Assembly (NCBI GenBank): GCA_037128295.1 | Contig: JBAXWR010000006.1 | Span: forward strand, 1-64,000 | DNA from: JAAFHB01 sp037128295 | Lineage (GTDB): Bacteria; Bacteroidota; Bacteroidia; Bacteroidales; Prolixibacteraceae | Length of the DNA: 64,000 nt | Direction of reading: 5' to 3' | Shown here: piece by piece, positions 1-8,133 of the stretch | Position numbering within the stretch: the stretch's first letter is position 1 | Layout: the number at the start of each line of letters is the position of its first letter | The notes under the pieces: model-generated | The model's database searches: none | What the model was told of the DNA's origin: nothing | What the model saw: the letters and a program-made list of their open reading frames with translations, nothing else | Program-made: the position numbers and the translations under genes

Positions 1-1
1 C

Positions 2-1810
2 AACCATACTTTTACAATTGGCACACACAATGAGTTGTACAACATTGATTATGGTTTTGTGAATGCCTGGAACGGTCGTCTGGATTACAATAGTGTGGCT
101 GATTTTCTTGCGATGAGGCCAGCACGCGTAAGGGGCAGCTACAATTATACCGACAATACCAGGTCTTACATTCTTGCCCATCCGTCGGCCTCCTTCCATG
201 TTAATCTTTACAGTGTCTATGGACAGGACGAAATTAAATTCAGCCGCAAATTCTCAGTAACAGCAGGTATCCGTTTCGACCTTGCCCAATTGCCCACAAA
301 ACCTGCATTAAGTACCAAAACCAGCAGCGCAGTTGCAGACGCCACATATGGCTCAACCTACACTTACACTCAGCCAAAGGATATCAAAAATGAAATTTTT
401 GGTAAAGTACAATTCTCGCCCCGTATTGGATTCAATTATGATGTAAATGGCAATAGGTCACTTGTTGTGCGCGGTGGTACAGGATTGTTTACAGGTCGTA
501 TTCCGTTCGCATGGTTAGGTTATGCTTTTTATAACAACGGCGACAGTTATGGATCTTATGATCAGAAATATACTTATAATGCATCTGGTGTTTCTTCACC
601 GGCTTTCGTTGGAGATCCGGCTAAACCGGCAGATACAGGTATTGGCTATTTCGCGAGCCAGAATGGTGTAAATGTAAAGGATGCTGCCAGCCGTACTCAG
701 GTGGATATGATCGACAACAACTTCAAGATGCCACAGGTATGGAGAACCAGCCTCGCCATGGACTATACTGTAAAAGGTTGGAAGTTCACCTTGGAAGGTA
801 TTTATACACAGGTTATTAATGACCTTAAATTCCAGCATGTCAACTTAAGTGACAACGCGATTTACTATCCTTACGATGTGAACAAACAACAGCCAATTTA
901 CGTGAACAACACTCTTACAAGCAGTACCCGTATTTCAAACAATTTCACGAACGCCTATTTGTTGTCGAATACCAACCAGGGCTATCGTTACAGTGTTACA
1001 GGTCAGGTCACAAAAGCTTTTAACCAAGGTTTCCACTTGATGTTTGCCTATACTTATGGTCAATCAAAAGATATTACCAATGGTATCCGTAACTCAATGG
1101 AATCAAACTGGCAGTTGAACCAGGCTTTAAATCCAAACAGTCCGGGATTGGCTTACTCCAACTTTGACATCAGGCACCGGATTGTTGCCAATATCAGCCA
1201 ACAGGTTGACTGGAACAAAACGGGTAAATACATGGCCAACTTCTCCTTGTTCTTCAATGCTCAATCCGGCACACCTTTCAGCTATGGTTTCCTGAATGCG
1301 ACTGTTCAGAACACAGCCCAGCAGGTCAGTCTTGCATACATTCCTAAAACAGGCGAAACCAGCAATTTCTTTGTGGACGGAACTTTAAACGGTGTGACAG
1401 CAACAGCACAGCAAATTTCAGATGCGTATGACAAATTTATTGACGCCAATTCTTACCTGAAAGGGAGAAGGGGAAATTTCACCGAACGCAATGGTGGTCG
1501 CACCCCATGGAACGTATCTGTTGATTTCAGGTTCAATCAGGATTTTAAATTGAACAAAACCCATACATTGTCATTTATCTACGATATCGTCAACCTGACC
1601 AACCTGATCAATTCAAGTTGGGGCAAGTCTTACTTTTCGCCAAATAGCTTCAATTCAACGTCAAGTATTGGGTTGAGGGCACCTAAAACGGCAGGTTCTG
1701 CTACTGCATATCCTAAATTTAACAGCTTTTCGGATCCGGGCCTTCCTTATGCCGTTGACCTGTTCGCTTCACGTTTCCAGATGCAGTTTGGGTTAAGATA
1801 TACTTTTTAA
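2..1810 (+). CDS. Oar-type TonB-dependent receptor, 3' part (5' end outside window)
   Basis: Outer-membrane TonB-dependent receptor, C-terminal portion. The frame is already open at base 2 and encodes NHTFTIGTHNE before the first possible start (TTG at 35), so the gene begins upstream of the window. The visible ~600 residues are barrel strands rich in aromatic and polar residues. They end in an aromatic C-terminal strand (FQMQFGLRYTF), the usual signal for insertion by the BAM complex. The NHTFTIGTHNE and NAWNGRLDYNS stretches resemble Oar-like receptors with an N-terminal carboxypeptidase-regulatory domain, which would lie outside the window. Substrate unknown. No SusD partner follows, which fits Oar-like rather than SusC-type proteins. 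High confidence for the class, lower for the subfamily. Confidence 0.88.
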   Translation, partial: NHTFTIGTHNELYNIDYGFVNAWNGRLDYNSVADFLAMRPARVRGSYNYTDNTRSYILAHPSASFHVNLYSVYGQDEIKFSRKFSVTAGIRFDLAQLPTKPALSTKTSSAVADATYGSTYTYTQPKDIKNEIFGKVQFSPRIGFNYDVNGNRSLVVRGGTGLFTGRIPFAWLGYAFYNNGDSYGSYDQKYTYNASGVSSPAFVGDPAKPADTGIGYFASQNGVNVKDAASRTQVDMIDNNFKMPQVWRTSLAMDYTVKGWKFTLEGIYTQVINDLKFQHVNLSDNAIYYPYDVNKQQPIYVNNTLTSSTRISNNFTNAYLLSNTNQGYRYSVTGQVTKAFNQGFHLMFAYTYGQSKDITNGIRNSMESNWQLNQALNPNSPGLAYSNFDIRHRIVANISQQVDWNKTGKYMANFSLFFNAQSGTPFSYGFLNATVQNTAQQVSLAYIPKTGETSNFFVDGTLNGVTATAQQISDAYDKFIDANSYLKGRRGNFTERNGGRTPWNVSVDFRFNQDFKLNKTHTLSFIYDIVNLTNLINSSWGKSYFSPNSFNSTSSIGLRAPKTAGSATAYPKFNSFSDPGLPYAVDLFASRFQMQFGLRYTF

Positions 1811-1837
1811 AAAATAATCTAATTTGAGTACTCAAAA

Positions 1838-2033
1838 GAGGGTGTCCAAAAAGAAGGAAGTTTTTACCGGGAGGTTAGAATAATTTATTCTTTGCGTTCC
1901 TGGCGTACTTTGCGAGAAAATAAGGGGTCTTGATTGAAAGGCCAAACAATATTTCTCGCAGAGACCGCTAAGAACGCAAAGTTTTTTTTATCTATCCTTT
2001 GCGTTAAAGGAGTATTTAGAATCGCCGTCTTTT
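1838..2033. repeat. Intergenic inverted repeat of the GCAAAG/CTTTGC type
   Basis: The gap between two convergent genes holds a long imperfect hairpin. CTTTGCGTTC at 1890-1899 pairs perfectly with GAACGCAAAG at 1972-1981, and GCGAGAAA near 1912-1919 pairs with TTTCTCGC near 1951-1958. It is preceded by GTGTCCAAAAAG at 1841-1852, a word also found at the edge of the similar element near 15155. It may act as a bidirectional terminator or be a non-autonomous repeat element. Confidence 0.6.
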
Positions 2034-2885
2034 CTAAAATATTAAAAACTGTTTAAGCCTATTAAAATCTTGATTTATAATTGAATATCCATGATTATAC
2101 AAGCCAAGCCGTTTTTCATAATTCTTTTCTGTTCGACCGATCATAGATTCAGAAGATGGGGCTAAAATAAAAAGTTTACCCTCCTCCTCCATCCGGTCAC
2201 AGAAGTCAAGTGTTTTGTTGTATTCCCCATTTCGTCTGAGGATAGCCTTTAGAAATTCGGGGTATTTTCTGAAAGCAAATTTGAATATACCAGCGTTTCC
2301 GATTGCCTCTTTCCGGTAACCTCTCGGTCTGGTCAAAACAACAACTGCTTTTTGATATTTATCCAACGCATATTTCACAGGAATAGAATCCGCGACACCT
2401 CCATCCAAAAATAGTTCCCCATGAATATCAAGAGGTTGTGAGAGCAATGGAATGCTTGATGAAGCGATCAGCGATTTACCTACGCCGATATCCTTTTGAT
2501 CTTTTTTGGAAAGGTAAATCGGGTTACCGGTTTTCAGTGAGGTGATCACAATGTCGAATTCAATAGGATTCGCAAAATAAGTTGCCTCATCAAAAGGAAC
2601 CAACCTGTCGGGGATCTCTTCAAAAATGAACTTCATATTGAAATAGGACCCTTTTGATATGAGATGGCGGATTCCCATATATCGCTGATCAGACGGAAGC
2701 TCTACATTCACTCTTCTGTTTCGACCTTTTTGTTTTGAGACATACGACACTCCTAGACAAGCACCGGCCGAAACACCGACGACCCGTTCAAAATTAATCT
2801 CCTTTTCGAGAAGGTATTCCAGGATACCCCCTGTAAAAGCTCCGCGAAGGCCGCCGCCTTCAAGCACCAGACATGAATTGATCAT
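2034..2885 (-). CDS. Patatin-like phospholipase
   Basis: Predicted cytoplasmic acyl hydrolase of the patatin/RssA-like family (283 aa). From the ATG at 2885 the protein shows the oxyanion-hole motif GGGLRG (residues 10-15), the nucleophile elbow GVSAG with Ser39, and the catalytic-dyad Asp161 in the DGG motif. An upstream TTG (2915) would add ten residues, but the ATG start puts the first beta strand (CLVLEGGG) where it normally sits. There is no signal peptide. Family members deacylate phospholipids or other esters; the substrate here is unknown. The gene is monocistronic and convergent with the receptor gene on its left. Confidence 0.9.
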   Translation of the reverse strand: MINSCLVLEGGGLRGAFTGGILEYLLEKEINFERVVGVSAGACLGVSYVSKQKGRNRRVNVELPSDQRYMGIRHLISKGSYFNMKFIFEEIPDRLVPFDEATYFANPIEFDIVITSLKTGNPIYLSKKDQKDIGVGKSLIASSSIPLLSQPLDIHGELFLDGGVADSIPVKYALDKYQKAVVVLTRPRGYRKEAIGNAGIFKFAFRKYPEFLKAILRRNGEYNKTLDFCDRMEEEGKLFILAPSSESMIGRTEKNYEKRLGLYNHGYSIINQDFNRLKQFLIF

Positions 2886-2988
2886 TTCAATTAATTTCAA
2901 AACACCAAGTAACAAAAATTAAATAAATATTCAATACCCTTTTTGAAATCAGTTGTTCAAATTGAAAGGGTAAAACGTTAAATGTTTG

Positions 2989-2996
2989 TATATTTG
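2989..2996 (+). promoter_or_regulatory. Candidate -7 box TATATTTG upstream of the barrel/GH28 pair
   Basis: TATATTTG matches the Bacteroidota -7 consensus TAnnTTTG and lies about 50 bases before the start codon at 3047. No well-spaced -33 TTTG is visible, so this rests on one box only. Confidence 0.4.
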
Positions 2997-3046
2997 TGAA
3001 GCTCCTGCTTTTGAGGAAACCAAATTAATTACCTGATATTTAGAAG

Positions 3047-3778
3047 ATGAGATTATCACTCTGCCTGCTGTTCCTTTTTATTGCTACCGCCTCCTTTTCT
3101 CAGGAGAATACTCTAAGTTTCAAAAGAAAGCTTAAAGCCAGCGCTTCAGTCAGCCTCAATAGTAATGGGATTGCCTCTATACCCGCATTTTCTCTTGGCA
3201 AACCGGCCATTATCGCTTCAATATCGCTGGTGAAAAACCGGTTCAGCTATGACGGAACTCTTGCCTATGGACTTGATCTAAGACCTTGGATTATTGATAA
3301 TTGGCTTCATTACAAACTGATTGTCAAACCTGCCTTTGAATTAAGGACTGGTTTTAACATCAGTTCCTTTCTGAGCGAATATACCCCTCCAACCGAGTTT
3401 ATCTGGTACACCCAAAGGTATTTTACCCTCGAATTCGCAGGACTCTACAAGTTTTCACCTGTGAACTCAATGTCATTGCTTTACTGGAACGACAGGGGTC
3501 AGGAACCGGAATCCATAATGGGACATTACGTCGGCCTGGTCTGGGACAGGACAGAATTAAGCATTGGAAAACAGGTTCAAATGGGCCTGAGTCTCCAGTT
3601 GTATTACCTCAATTACGACGGAAACAATGATGGCCTTTTCTTTTCTCCAAGGATCTCCGCCTCATTAAGAAAGCTCCCTGCTTATTCAATTTTTATACTG
3701 GCCAACCAGGGAATACAAAGCAACATCACCCCGTTCCCGGAATTCCAGTGGAATATCGGGATTTCATATACCCTTTAA
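3047..3778 (+). CDS. Secreted protein of unknown function, probable small outer-membrane beta-barrel
   Basis: 243 aa with a clear signal peptide (MRLSLCLLFLFIATASFSQ). The mature part is built of alternating hydrophobic and aromatic strands and ends in the hydrophobic strand WNIGISYTL, as expected for a small outer-membrane barrel. I do not recognise a named family. The stop codon is only six bases from the start of the GH28 gene, so the two are almost certainly co-transcribed. A role in export or surface display for pectin breakdown is possible but not shown. Confidence 0.7.
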   Translation: MRLSLCLLFLFIATASFSQENTLSFKRKLKASASVSLNSNGIASIPAFSLGKPAIIASISLVKNRFSYDGTLAYGLDLRPWIIDNWLHYKLIVKPAFELRTGFNISSFLSEYTPPTEFIWYTQRYFTLEFAGLYKFSPVNSMSLLYWNDRGQEPESIMGHYVGLVWDRTELSIGKQVQMGLSLQLYYLNYDGNNDGLFFSPRISASLRKLPAYSIFILANQGIQSNITPFPEFQWNIGISYTL

Positions 3779-3784
3779 ACTTTT

Positions 3785-5344
3785 ATGAAAATCTTAAAAA
3801 ATATTTTTGTAGTCCTGTTGATGGTTTCAATGTCAGTTTCCATTTCAGCTAAAGACTTTTATTACAACGTACTGGACTTTGGCGCTAAAGGGGATGGGAA
3901 AACCAACAATACAAAAGCAATCAATGCTGCTATTGTAGCAGCGGCAAAGAATGGTGGTGGAACAGTTTATTTCCCTGCCGGCAACTTTCTCTCCTTTACC
4001 ATCCATATGAAAAGTAAAATCAACCTATTCTTTGATCAGGGGGCAGTGTTGATCGGAGACCAGGAGGCGAACGGAGTTGGGTATGACCTTCCGGAAGAAG
4101 ATGCCTGGTACAAAAAATTTCAGGACTTTGGGCACAGCTACTGGAAAAACAGCCTGATTTATGGTGACAGTTTGAGGGACATTTCAATCACAGGTAACGG
4201 AATGATCTGGGGAAAGGGATTGTACACTTACGACAAACCCGATATTAAAGGTTCGGGCAACAAGGCCATCGGACTGAAAAATTGTATCAATGTCACAATC
4301 AGGGACATCTCCATACTACATGGAGGCCACTTTTGCATCCTGGCTACAGGTGTTGACAATCTGACAATTGACAATGTCCGGGCCGATGCCGATCGCGATG
4401 CCTTTGATATCGATTGTTGCAAAAATGTCCGTATTTCAAACTGCAACATCAACTCTCCAACTGACGATGGACTTTGCCTTAAATCATCTTTTGGGTTGGG
4501 CTATGCACGAGCTACAGAAAATGTGACAATTACCAATTGCCAGGTGTATGGATATGATCATGGCACTTTAATGGACGGAACTTTCAAAACCGAATTTAAA
4601 GATGAAGCACCCGATGCAAAACACAGTATTACAGGACGTTTTAAAATGGGAACCGAATCGAACGGAGGTTTCAGGAACATTGCAGTTTCAAATTGCCTGT
4701 TTGAACATTCGCGCGGAATCTGCATCGAAACAGCGGATGGTGGCGTGATTGAGGATGTCGTGATCGACAACATTACAATGCGTGACGTAACAGATACCCC
4801 TTTCTTTATTCGGTTAAATGCCCGGATGCGAGGTCCGGAAGGAACTCCTGTTGGTGTTTGCCGGCGAATCACATTTAGTAACATTAACGTTTATGATGTC
4901 GGAGGGAGACCCAAATTTCCTGAGGTTGGCGCAGGAATGGTAATGGGTATTCCCGGTTATTACATCGAAGACCTGACTTTGAGCCATATCCGGATTTATT
5001 ATCGCGGCGGTACATCGAAGGAGGCGATAGAAAAGGAGGTTCCCCAGAATATCGATATGTATCCCGATCCTTACCGGTGGCACTCCTTACCTGCCTATGG
5101 GATGTATTTCAGGTACGTAAAAGGTTTAAGGGTAAGCGATGTTGTACTTCGTTACCTTAACCTCGAAGAACGTCCTGCTTTTGTGCTCGACGATGTTCAA
5201 GGTGCTACCTTTTATAACATTGATACCCAGAAGGGTGATGGCGCTCCTCAGTTTATTCTGAAAAATGTGACCAATTTCACAGCCCATCAGGTAAATGGTG
5301 TTGAAGATACAAGAATTGATAAAACAGAAAACAAGGAGTTGTAA
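3785..5344 (+). CDS. GH28 family glycoside hydrolase (polygalacturonase-like)
   Basis: Secreted right-handed beta-helix enzyme, 519 aa, signal peptide 1-22. The N-terminal NVLDFGAKGDGKTNNTKAI segment is the typical opening of GH28/pectate-lyase-superfamily helices. Family catalytic signatures appear in modified form: DID at 208-210 (usual NTD), Asp227-Asp228 (the DD motif), His259-Gly260 (HG) and R285-F-K287 (RIK). Family members cleave alpha-1,4 galacturonan or related rhamnogalacturonan linkages by inversion. The divergent NTD motif leaves the exact bond open. It follows the small barrel gene in the same operon and is convergent with the transporter gene. Confidence 0.9.
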   Translation: MKILKNIFVVLLMVSMSVSISAKDFYYNVLDFGAKGDGKTNNTKAINAAIVAAAKNGGGTVYFPAGNFLSFTIHMKSKINLFFDQGAVLIGDQEANGVGYDLPEEDAWYKKFQDFGHSYWKNSLIYGDSLRDISITGNGMIWGKGLYTYDKPDIKGSGNKAIGLKNCINVTIRDISILHGGHFCILATGVDNLTIDNVRADADRDAFDIDCCKNVRISNCNINSPTDDGLCLKSSFGLGYARATENVTITNCQVYGYDHGTLMDGTFKTEFKDEAPDAKHSITGRFKMGTESNGGFRNIAVSNCLFEHSRGICIETADGGVIEDVVIDNITMRDVTDTPFFIRLNARMRGPEGTPVGVCRRITFSNINVYDVGGRPKFPEVGAGMVMGIPGYYIEDLTLSHIRIYYRGGTSKEAIEKEVPQNIDMYPDPYRWHSLPAYGMYFRYVKGLRVSDVVLRYLNLEERPAFVLDDVQGATFYNIDTQKGDGAPQFILKNVTNFTAHQVNGVEDTRIDKTENKEL

Positions 5345-5419
5345 TCTTAACGTCAAAATAAACCTGATTCACAAAGAATTCTGATATTGAGTACTTTATC
5401 TTTCTATTTCTTCTAATTA

Positions 5420-6715
5420 CTAGGCCATAACCTTAAACAACAAATAGGATACAACCAAAGTAAATATGATGTTGAATCCCTGGGCAATTAAAAAGCTGTA
5501 AATAGGTCGTTTGTTCTCTGCATTTTTCAGGTCCGAAAAACGGGTTTCAATGCCAATGCTGATAAAAGCAAGGTTGAACCAGAACCCGCTGAACGATTTG
5601 ATCAGCTTACCGGAACTGGCAGCCAGTTCTTTATCGATAAAGAAGGAGAACAATATGGAGGCCGCCATAAATCCAAGTACAAATTTGGGGAAGCGGTCCC
5701 AGATTACACTCAGCGGTACCCGTTCCCTTTTACCTTCACCACTGTGGGTGCGATAAGCCCAGAAAACTGAAATGGCAAAAGCGGCGATTCCAAGTAGGAC
5801 ATTTTGAGAGAATTTCACAATAGTGGCATACTTTAAGCCAACTTCGCCCACAATAGTTCCTGCCGCAACCACAGCACCGGTGGTATCGATGGTTCCTCCC
5901 AACCATGCACCTGTAACTTCGGCGGATAAGCCAAGCCACTTGGCAAGGATTGGCATGAAAATCATCATTGGAATAGCGACTATCAGAACAAGTGAAATAA
6001 TTACCGATAGTTTCTTCTTATCGCCATTAATGGCTCCCGATGTGGCAATGGCAGCCGATACCCCACAAATAGATACTGCACTTGAAAGCATTGTTGCGTA
6101 TTCATCATCGACCTTTAACTTTTTGGATACCCAGAATGCAAAATACCAGACACAAAATACGACAATAAGCGATTGTATCAAACCATAGCTACCCGCAGAA
6201 AGCAAATCTGAGAACAATATGGTAGCTCCCAACAAAACAAGTCCAACCTTGACAAACAGCTCTGTTTGAGCACCTCCTATAACATATTGACGCAGGTTGC
6301 CAATGTGTCCGATCAACAAACCAATCGCGAGTGAAAATAAGACGGTTTCGAGTCCCAGGTTTTTAAATGGTATATATGACGATAACAATTGTGCAATCAA
6401 GGCGAGAAGGAAAACAATGGAATAGCCAAAAAGGAATTTTTTGGGTTGATCTCCACTAAAGAACAATCCAATAACTGCAATACATAGAAACAACGCAAAT
6501 GTAGCTGCAATGGGTGTGAACAATGAACCATTTGAAAATGAAGAAGATAATGTCTCGAAATTACTCCATCCAGTTTTATCTCCAAAGGAAGGTACTTTGA
6601 TGTTATAACCTGCGAAAAGGATCAGGAAAATTAGTACAAACCCAGAAATCACCGTTGCCCAGTCTTGTCCAACCCATAAGAAATTCTTTTTTGAAACATT
6701 TACATTCTCTGCCAT
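5420..6715 (-). CDS. YeiH-family (UPF0324) putative sulfate exporter / membrane transporter
   Basis: Polytopic inner-membrane protein of 431 aa with about ten or more hydrophobic segments. The pattern resembles YeiH/YadS-type proteins, annotated as putative sulfate exporter family transporters. Recognisable blocks are GLLIGHIGNLRQYVIGGAQTE, VGLVLLGATILFSDLL, a SAVSICGVSAAIATSGAI stretch, GAWLGGTIDTTGAVVAAG and a C-terminal GFWFNLAFISIGIETRF. The true substrate is not established for most members. A sulfate link would fit the two sulfatases about 35 kb away, but that is inference. It lies 82 bases downstream of the oxidoreductase gene on the same strand and could be read through from it. Confidence 0.85.
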   Translation of the reverse strand: MAENVNVSKKNFLWVGQDWATVISGFVLIFLILFAGYNIKVPSFGDKTGWSNFETLSSSFSNGSLFTPIAATFALFLCIAVIGLFFSGDQPKKFLFGYSIVFLLALIAQLLSSYIPFKNLGLETVLFSLAIGLLIGHIGNLRQYVIGGAQTELFVKVGLVLLGATILFSDLLSAGSYGLIQSLIVVFCVWYFAFWVSKKLKVDDEYATMLSSAVSICGVSAAIATSGAINGDKKKLSVIISLVLIVAIPMMIFMPILAKWLGLSAEVTGAWLGGTIDTTGAVVAAGTIVGEVGLKYATIVKFSQNVLLGIAAFAISVFWAYRTHSGEGKRERVPLSVIWDRFPKFVLGFMAASILFSFFIDKELAASSGKLIKSFSGFWFNLAFISIGIETRFSDLKNAENKRPIYSFLIAQGFNIIFTLVVSYLLFKVMA

Positions 6716-6797
6716 TATTAATAAGATTTTAGTTATTATATGTTGAATTCTAGTTCATTAAAAAATATTCGCCATGTATTTTGGCATATTAGCTATC

Positions 6798-8066
6798 TTA
6801 CCTGTCAAACTGGGTCAAATCCAGCTTTGGATCGATCCTGTCCGTCGAAAAATCAAGTTCATCCCAGGTTACCATTTGCTGGCGTGTGGCGGCTTCCCGG
6901 CCTAAAATAGCTGTAAGGGTCGAGTTGGCCCCATCTGGAAGCTGGTTCAGGTGTTTACCTGTTTCTATGCTGCTAATAAAAGCCATTCCTTTGTTTTTGT
7001 CGGAGTCGTACAATGAGGAGGTCGGTGCACCGCTTGCAATCTCGGTGGAAGACCTGATCACACCGTTTTTCACAACACCCGAATCCCATTCGTTCTCACC
7101 CTTGATGAATACACCACCAGTATAATGGGCTTCCGCCATCCCTTTGGATCCTACAAACCTTGCACACACATCGCCAAAGCTCTTCCCAAACTGGGTGGAT
7201 TGTACCGAAACATTCACATCGTTCGGATATTTATAAACGACCTGATAGTTGGTCCATGCATTTCCGAATGAGGCACCACCTTTTTTGCCACCTATGCCAA
7301 TTGCGTGAAGGGGCGTGCCCTGAACTGCCCAATTACAGACATCGATCATATGGATCGCCTGATCAAGAAAAATGCCTCCTGATAATTCATTGAAATGGAA
7401 ATGGTTGCGGATTCTGGCCTCGTCATACGACATACCGGTTATTGGTTTGATTGGGATACCCGACGAAAAATAGTAAAGCTGTACACTGATCAATTCGCCG
7501 ATATCGCCCCGCTGAATCCTTTTGACCATTTCAACATAAGGTGTAGCATACCGAATCTGAAAACCAATGACTACGCTCAGTTTATTATTCGCTACTTCAC
7601 TGACTCTTAGTATTTTTTTGCAACCATCCACATCGGTGGCAGCCGGTTTTTCGCTATAGGCATGTTTGCCTGCGGCTACTGCAGCTTCGAGGATAAACGG
7701 ATGTCCGTAAGCGGGAGTAGAAATTAAGACTGCATCAACATCCTTGTTTTCCAGTAATTTCTGGTAAGCAGCAGAACCCTTGTAAATATTTGATTTACTG
7801 ACTTCTGCAAACCCTTTTTTGGAGTTCAGTTCTTTTACTTTTGTCTGGGCGGCGGCCAGTTGGTCGTCGAAAAGATCGGCAAGTGCAATGATATTGATAT
7901 TTGTATTGGCCGACATGGCACTGATCACACCGGTGCCACGGTTCCCGCAGCCGATAAATCCCATCCTCACAGCCGAATTATTGGTAGTGCCAAAAGCGAT
8001 GGCTGGTTTTACGATTGTGATGGCTGAAACAGCCCCTGCAGTTTTGACAAAAGTTCTTCTTTCCAT
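6798..8066 (-). CDS. Gfo/Idh/MocA family oxidoreductase with Tat-type signal
   Basis: NAD(P)-dependent sugar or inositol-type oxidoreductase, 422 aa. The ATG at 8066 is preferred over a TTG at 8084 because it places the twin-arginine motif RRTFVK at residues 3-8, ahead of a hydrophobic segment. Such Tat-exported Gfo/Idh/MocA enzymes carry their cofactor when exported. The Rossmann dinucleotide fold starts at residue 36 (GFIGCGNRGTG) and is followed by the family's EKP motif (YSEKPAATD). The C-terminal half is the usual alpha/beta substrate domain. It is divergent from the large glycoside hydrolase at 8134 and shares a 67-base promoter region with it, so the two may act on the same sugar. Confidence 0.88.
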   Translation of the reverse strand: MERRTFVKTAGAVSAITIVKPAIAFGTTNNSAVRMGFIGCGNRGTGVISAMSANTNINIIALADLFDDQLAAAQTKVKELNSKKGFAEVSKSNIYKGSAAYQKLLENKDVDAVLISTPAYGHPFILEAAVAAGKHAYSEKPAATDVDGCKKILRVSEVANNKLSVVIGFQIRYATPYVEMVKRIQRGDIGELISVQLYYFSSGIPIKPITGMSYDEARIRNHFHFNELSGGIFLDQAIHMIDVCNWAVQGTPLHAIGIGGKKGGASFGNAWTNYQVVYKYPNDVNVSVQSTQFGKSFGDVCARFVGSKGMAEAHYTGGVFIKGENEWDSGVVKNGVIRSSTEIASGAPTSSLYDSDKNKGMAFISSIETGKHLNQLPDGANSTLTAILGREAATRQQMVTWDELDFSTDRIDPKLDLTQFDR

Positions 8067-8101
8067 GTTGTAGATTTTTTCCAAAAATAATAAACAAAAG
8101 T

Positions 8102-8109
8102 TACATTTG
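8102..8109 (+). promoter_or_regulatory. Candidate -7 box TACATTTG for the GH67/GH20-like gene
   Basis: TACATTTG fits TAnnTTTG and lies 24 bases before the ATG at 8134, in the short divergent region shared with the oxidoreductase gene. The -33 side is AT-rich without a clear TTTG, so support is moderate. Confidence 0.4.
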
Positions 8110-8133
8110 TCTATTCGATGATCAAATTACAAT